From JBAYST01 sp034932745 (GTDB taxonomy: Bacteria > Bacillota_I > Bacilli_A > RFN20 > CAG-826), in the NCBI GenBank assembly GCA_034932745.1, contig JAYFOJ010000001.1:1-64000 (forward strand): DNA of 64,000 nt. Direction: 5' to 3'. The translations under genes and the position numbers were made by a program. Numbering within the stretch: the first letter of the stretch is position 1; each line of letters begins with the position of its first letter. Positions 62,051 to 64,000 of the stretch are shown here, piece after piece. The notes under the pieces were generated by a model that had not been told where the DNA came from, did not search any database, and worked only from the letters and a program-made list of their open reading frames with translations.

Positions 62051-63252
62051 ATTTAGACAAAAGTAAAAAATATCTTCTGGCTTGTTCCTTCGGACCCGAT
62101 TCGATGGCGCTCTTCGATATGCTTAAAAAAGAAGGCATTCATTTTGTTGTCGCACATGTAAATTATGGCGTGAGAAAAGAGGCTAAAGCAGAGACAAATG
62201 CTTTAAATCATTATTGTGCTACTCACGATATTCAAATCGAGATTTTGTACGCCAAACCGATTAAAAATGGTGAAAATTTCGAGGCTAAGGCAAGAGAAAT
62301 TAGATATCACTTTTTCAAAGAAATTTATGATAGCGATAAAATCGATTATTTGCTAGTTGCGCACCAACAAGATGATGTTTTAGAAACATATTTTTTGCAA
62401 CGTCAAAGAGGCGGTTTTGTCGAATATTATGGAATAAGAGAAGAAACGACGATTTTTGGGATGAATGTAATCAGACCTTTGTTGAATTATTCGAAGGCAG
62501 ATTTAGAGAATTACTGCATTAAAAATAATGTGCCATACGCGATTGATTCTAGCAACCTATCTAATGATTTTGCTCGTAATGTCATTAGACACACTATTGT
62601 TTCTAAGATGAACCCAAGAGAAAGAAAAACCGAATTGAATAATATTGATGAATTGAACGAAGAAATTTCTGTGATTTATAAAAAACTAGCCGATATTGAT
62701 GGCACATCCAAGAGTCAGCTTTTACGCCTTAACGATGACGAATTTCAAAGGATGCTTGTTTTAATGGCTAGGGAAGTACGCGATGATGCTTCAATTAGTG
62801 CGCCTCTTGCATCAGAAATACGAAAAATATTAATGAGCAATAAGCCGAATATCACTCTCAAGATTAGCGAAGGGTTATCTTTTATTAAAGAATACGACTT
62901 TGTAACTTTCAAAATCGGACCGATGGAATGCTTGTTCGAATACAAGATAGATAAGCCAAAAATCATGGATACAAAGTACTTTTATCTCAATTTTCTTAAA
63001 GACACTTCAGATCGAAATGTCACGTTAGATGACTATCCTTTAACGATTAGAAACGCATCTTTAGAAGACACAATTATTATCAATAACTATCGAGTGGAAG
63101 TTAGGAGATTATTCATTGATTGGAAGATGCCTTTATCGATAAGAAAGAAATGGCCAGTTATTGTTAATAAAAATAACAAAGTTATTTATATTCCGCGTTA
63201 TCGCAAGGATTTTGAAATTACAAACGATTTGAACTTTTATGTAAAAAAGTAA
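62044..63252 (+). CDS. tilS: tRNA(Ile)-lysidine synthetase
   Basis: 402 aa. Adds lysidine to C34 of tRNA-Ile(CAU) so that it reads AUA. The PP-loop is SFGPDSMAL (15-23), with Phe in place of the second residue of the usual SGGxDS. HVNYGVR and ARNVIRHTIV follow. The C-terminal domain is present. Start overlaps rqcP; a weak GGGA is the only Shine-Dalgarno. Confidence 0.93.
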   Translation: MLNLDKSKKYLLACSFGPDSMALFDMLKKEGIHFVVAHVNYGVRKEAKAETNALNHYCATHDIQIEILYAKPIKNGENFEAKAREIRYHFFKEIYDSDKIDYLLVAHQQDDVLETYFLQRQRGGFVEYYGIREETTIFGMNVIRPLLNYSKADLENYCIKNNVPYAIDSSNLSNDFARNVIRHTIVSKMNPRERKTELNNIDELNEEISVIYKKLADIDGTSKSQLLRLNDDEFQRMLVLMAREVRDDASISAPLASEIRKILMSNKPNITLKISEGLSFIKEYDFVTFKIGPMECLFEYKIDKPKIMDTKYFYLNFLKDTSDRNVTLDDYPLTIRNASLEDTIIINNYRVEVRRLFIDWKMPLSIRKKWPVIVNKNNKVIYIPRYRKDFEITNDLNFYVKK

Positions 63253-63258
63253 TTTTCT

Positions 63259-63286
63259 TTGAAAAGAGTTATTATTTCTATATAAT
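63259..63286 (+). promoter_or_regulatory. Promoter of ftsH
   Basis: -35 TTGAAA (63259-63264), 16-bp spacer, perfect -10 TATAAT (63281-63286), between tilS and ftsH. Confidence 0.65.
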
Positions 63287-63307
63287 TGTTTTACTATTTG
63301 CTTAGTA

Positions 63308-63324
63308 GATAGATAATATCTATC
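63308..63324. promoter_or_regulatory. Palindrome in the ftsH leader
   Basis: GATAGATA-A-TATCTATC is a perfect 8-bp inverted repeat with one central base. It lies just after the likely transcription start and 9 bases before the Shine-Dalgarno AGAAGGAGG. Confidence 0.45.
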
Positions 63325-63346
63325 GGGACAAGAAGGAGGAATCAAC

Positions 63347-64000
63347 ATGCCAGAAATCGAACAAAAAAGAAGAAGCCCTTGGAGTTTTTTACTTTCTTTT
63401 TTAGTAGTAATCGGCATTATCGGAGTTTTTATTTGGCTATTGTTTTATAGAAATTCTGGTGTCGAGACACTTTCCGCAGAAAAATACGTTAATGCTTTAG
63501 CTAACGGTAGAGTTACTGAAGTTTATATCACGCCAAAAGAAGAAACTGTTGTTTATATCGAAGGTAAATATAAAGAGTATAGTGCTACCCCGAATCAAAC
63601 CGAAAAATCCTTTAATATTACATTTGATTGGCCAACATACTACGGATCTTTGTGGACTAATTCAACCGCAAAAGATGGCACCACTACTGGAGAAACTATC
63701 GATATTAGTGCTTTCAGTTCAGTGAACGCTCTTACATATAGTAATGTTCAAGCGACCAATATCCATGTCACAGATGTTTATGTTACCAACTGGTGGGATA
63801 CATGGGGCCCAACAATTATTTTAGGTGTCGTAACTATTGGCGTCGCAATACTTTTGTTCTCTAGATTCTCATCTAGTGTTTCGGGAAGTAACAACAAGGC
63901 TTTGGAATTCAATAAATCACGTGCAAGACGCGAGAATTCATCTAAAATTCGTTTTGATGATGTCGCTGGTTGTGATGAAGAAAAATTGGAAATGCAAGAA
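63347..64000 (+). CDS. ftsH: ATP-dependent zinc metalloprotease FtsH (5' part; cut by window edge)
   Basis: 218 codons visible. Two membrane spans (about 13-35 and 155-175) flank an extracytoplasmic domain of about 120 residues that is longer than in E. coli. The cytoplasmic start of the AAA+ module is seen as FDDVAGCDEEK just before the edge; Walker A and HExxH lie outside. AGAAGGAGG is ideally placed before the ATG at 63347. Degrades membrane and short-lived proteins. Confidence 0.93.
   Translation, partial: MPEIEQKRRSPWSFLLSFLVVIGIIGVFIWLLFYRNSGVETLSAEKYVNALANGRVTEVYITPKEETVVYIEGKYKEYSATPNQTEKSFNITFDWPTYYGSLWTNSTAKDGTTTGETIDISAFSSVNALTYSNVQATNIHVTDVYVTNWWDTWGPTIILGVVTIGVAILLFSRFSSSVSGSNNKALEFNKSRARRENSSKIRFDDVAGCDEEKLEMQE

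Noticed and set aside
63308..63324. CIRCE heat-shock operator at ftsH
   Set aside because: The arms GATAGATA/TATCTATC do not match the CIRCE arms TTAGCACTC/GAGTGCTAA.
1..64000. tRNA or rRNA genes, CRISPR arrays, insertion sequences, prophage genes
   Set aside because: Intergenic regions are short and were read through; no cloverleaf, regular repeat-spacer series, transposase or phage gene was found.

Overview
The window is a chromosomal replication-origin region of a low-GC Gram-positive bacterium on the Bacilli / Erysipelotrichia / Mollicutes side of the Firmicutes. The evidence is gene order (rnpA-rpmH // dnaA-dnaN-yaaA-recF-gyrB-gyrA, then serS and SRP RNA; on the other arm yidC-khpB-mnmE-tatD-rnmV-rsmA-ispE-glmU-pth-mfd-rqcP-tilS-ftsH), lipoprotein signals, Shine-Dalgarno usage, and TGA acting as a stop codon (recF, mnmE and serS-adjacent genes end in TGA). 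The standard bacterial code rules out the TGA=Trp mycoplasmas. I cannot name the species; an uncultured host-associated Bacilli lineage is an inference only.

Layout. oriC lies at about 38.5-40.4 kb and is split around dnaA. Left of it almost all genes are on the minus strand, right of it most are on the plus strand, so most genes run away from the origin. Left arm from the origin outward: dnaA, dnaN, yaaA, recF, gyrB, gyrA, a glycosyltransferase, serS, SRP RNA, tadA, a lipoprotein, then an unusual compact operon (P-type ATPase, psuG, TetR regulator, Fe-alcohol dehydrogenase, degenerate M50-like membrane protein). Next come mscL, two large secreted endonuclease I-type nucleases, DegV, VanZ-like, the TldD/PmbA peptidase pair, a zinc/cadmium efflux module (ArsR regulator + P1B ATPase), hemolysin III, a second glycosyltransferase, rpmE, metG, and a tandem pair of M6-type metalloprotease lipoproteins leading into an rRNA methyltransferase cut by the window edge.

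Right arm: rpmH, rnpA, yidC, khpB, then a long translation/cell-envelope/repair series (mnmE, tatD, rnmV, rsmA, ispE, glmU, a small beta-repeat protein), interrupted by minus-strand ppdK, a heterodimeric ABC exporter with its TetR regulator, and a DUF368 membrane protein. The plus-strand series resumes with pth, mfd, rqcP, tilS and ftsH (cut at the right edge).

How the genes work together: the origin block supplies replication initiation and supercoiling control; rnpA, mnmE, tadA, rnmV, rsmA, tilS, metG, serS, rlmD and pth supply RNA maturation and translation; yidC and SRP RNA supply membrane protein insertion. The secreted M6 proteases and surface nucleases suggest a lifestyle of degrading host or community protein and nucleic acid. 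psuG (pseudouridine 5'-phosphate breakdown) fits nucleotide salvage. ppdK and the Fe-ADH fit fermentative energy metabolism.

No tRNA or rRNA genes, CRISPR arrays, insertion sequences or prophage genes were seen. The only gene-free stretch over 300 bases is the dnaA-rpmH interval (40018-40444), which holds origin DnaA boxes and two divergent promoters. I found no clearly new defence or mobile system. The most unusual items are family members with odd architecture (YidC, MscL, the M50-like protein, a glycosyltransferase with a lost catalytic Glu) and several unassigned palindromic operators.
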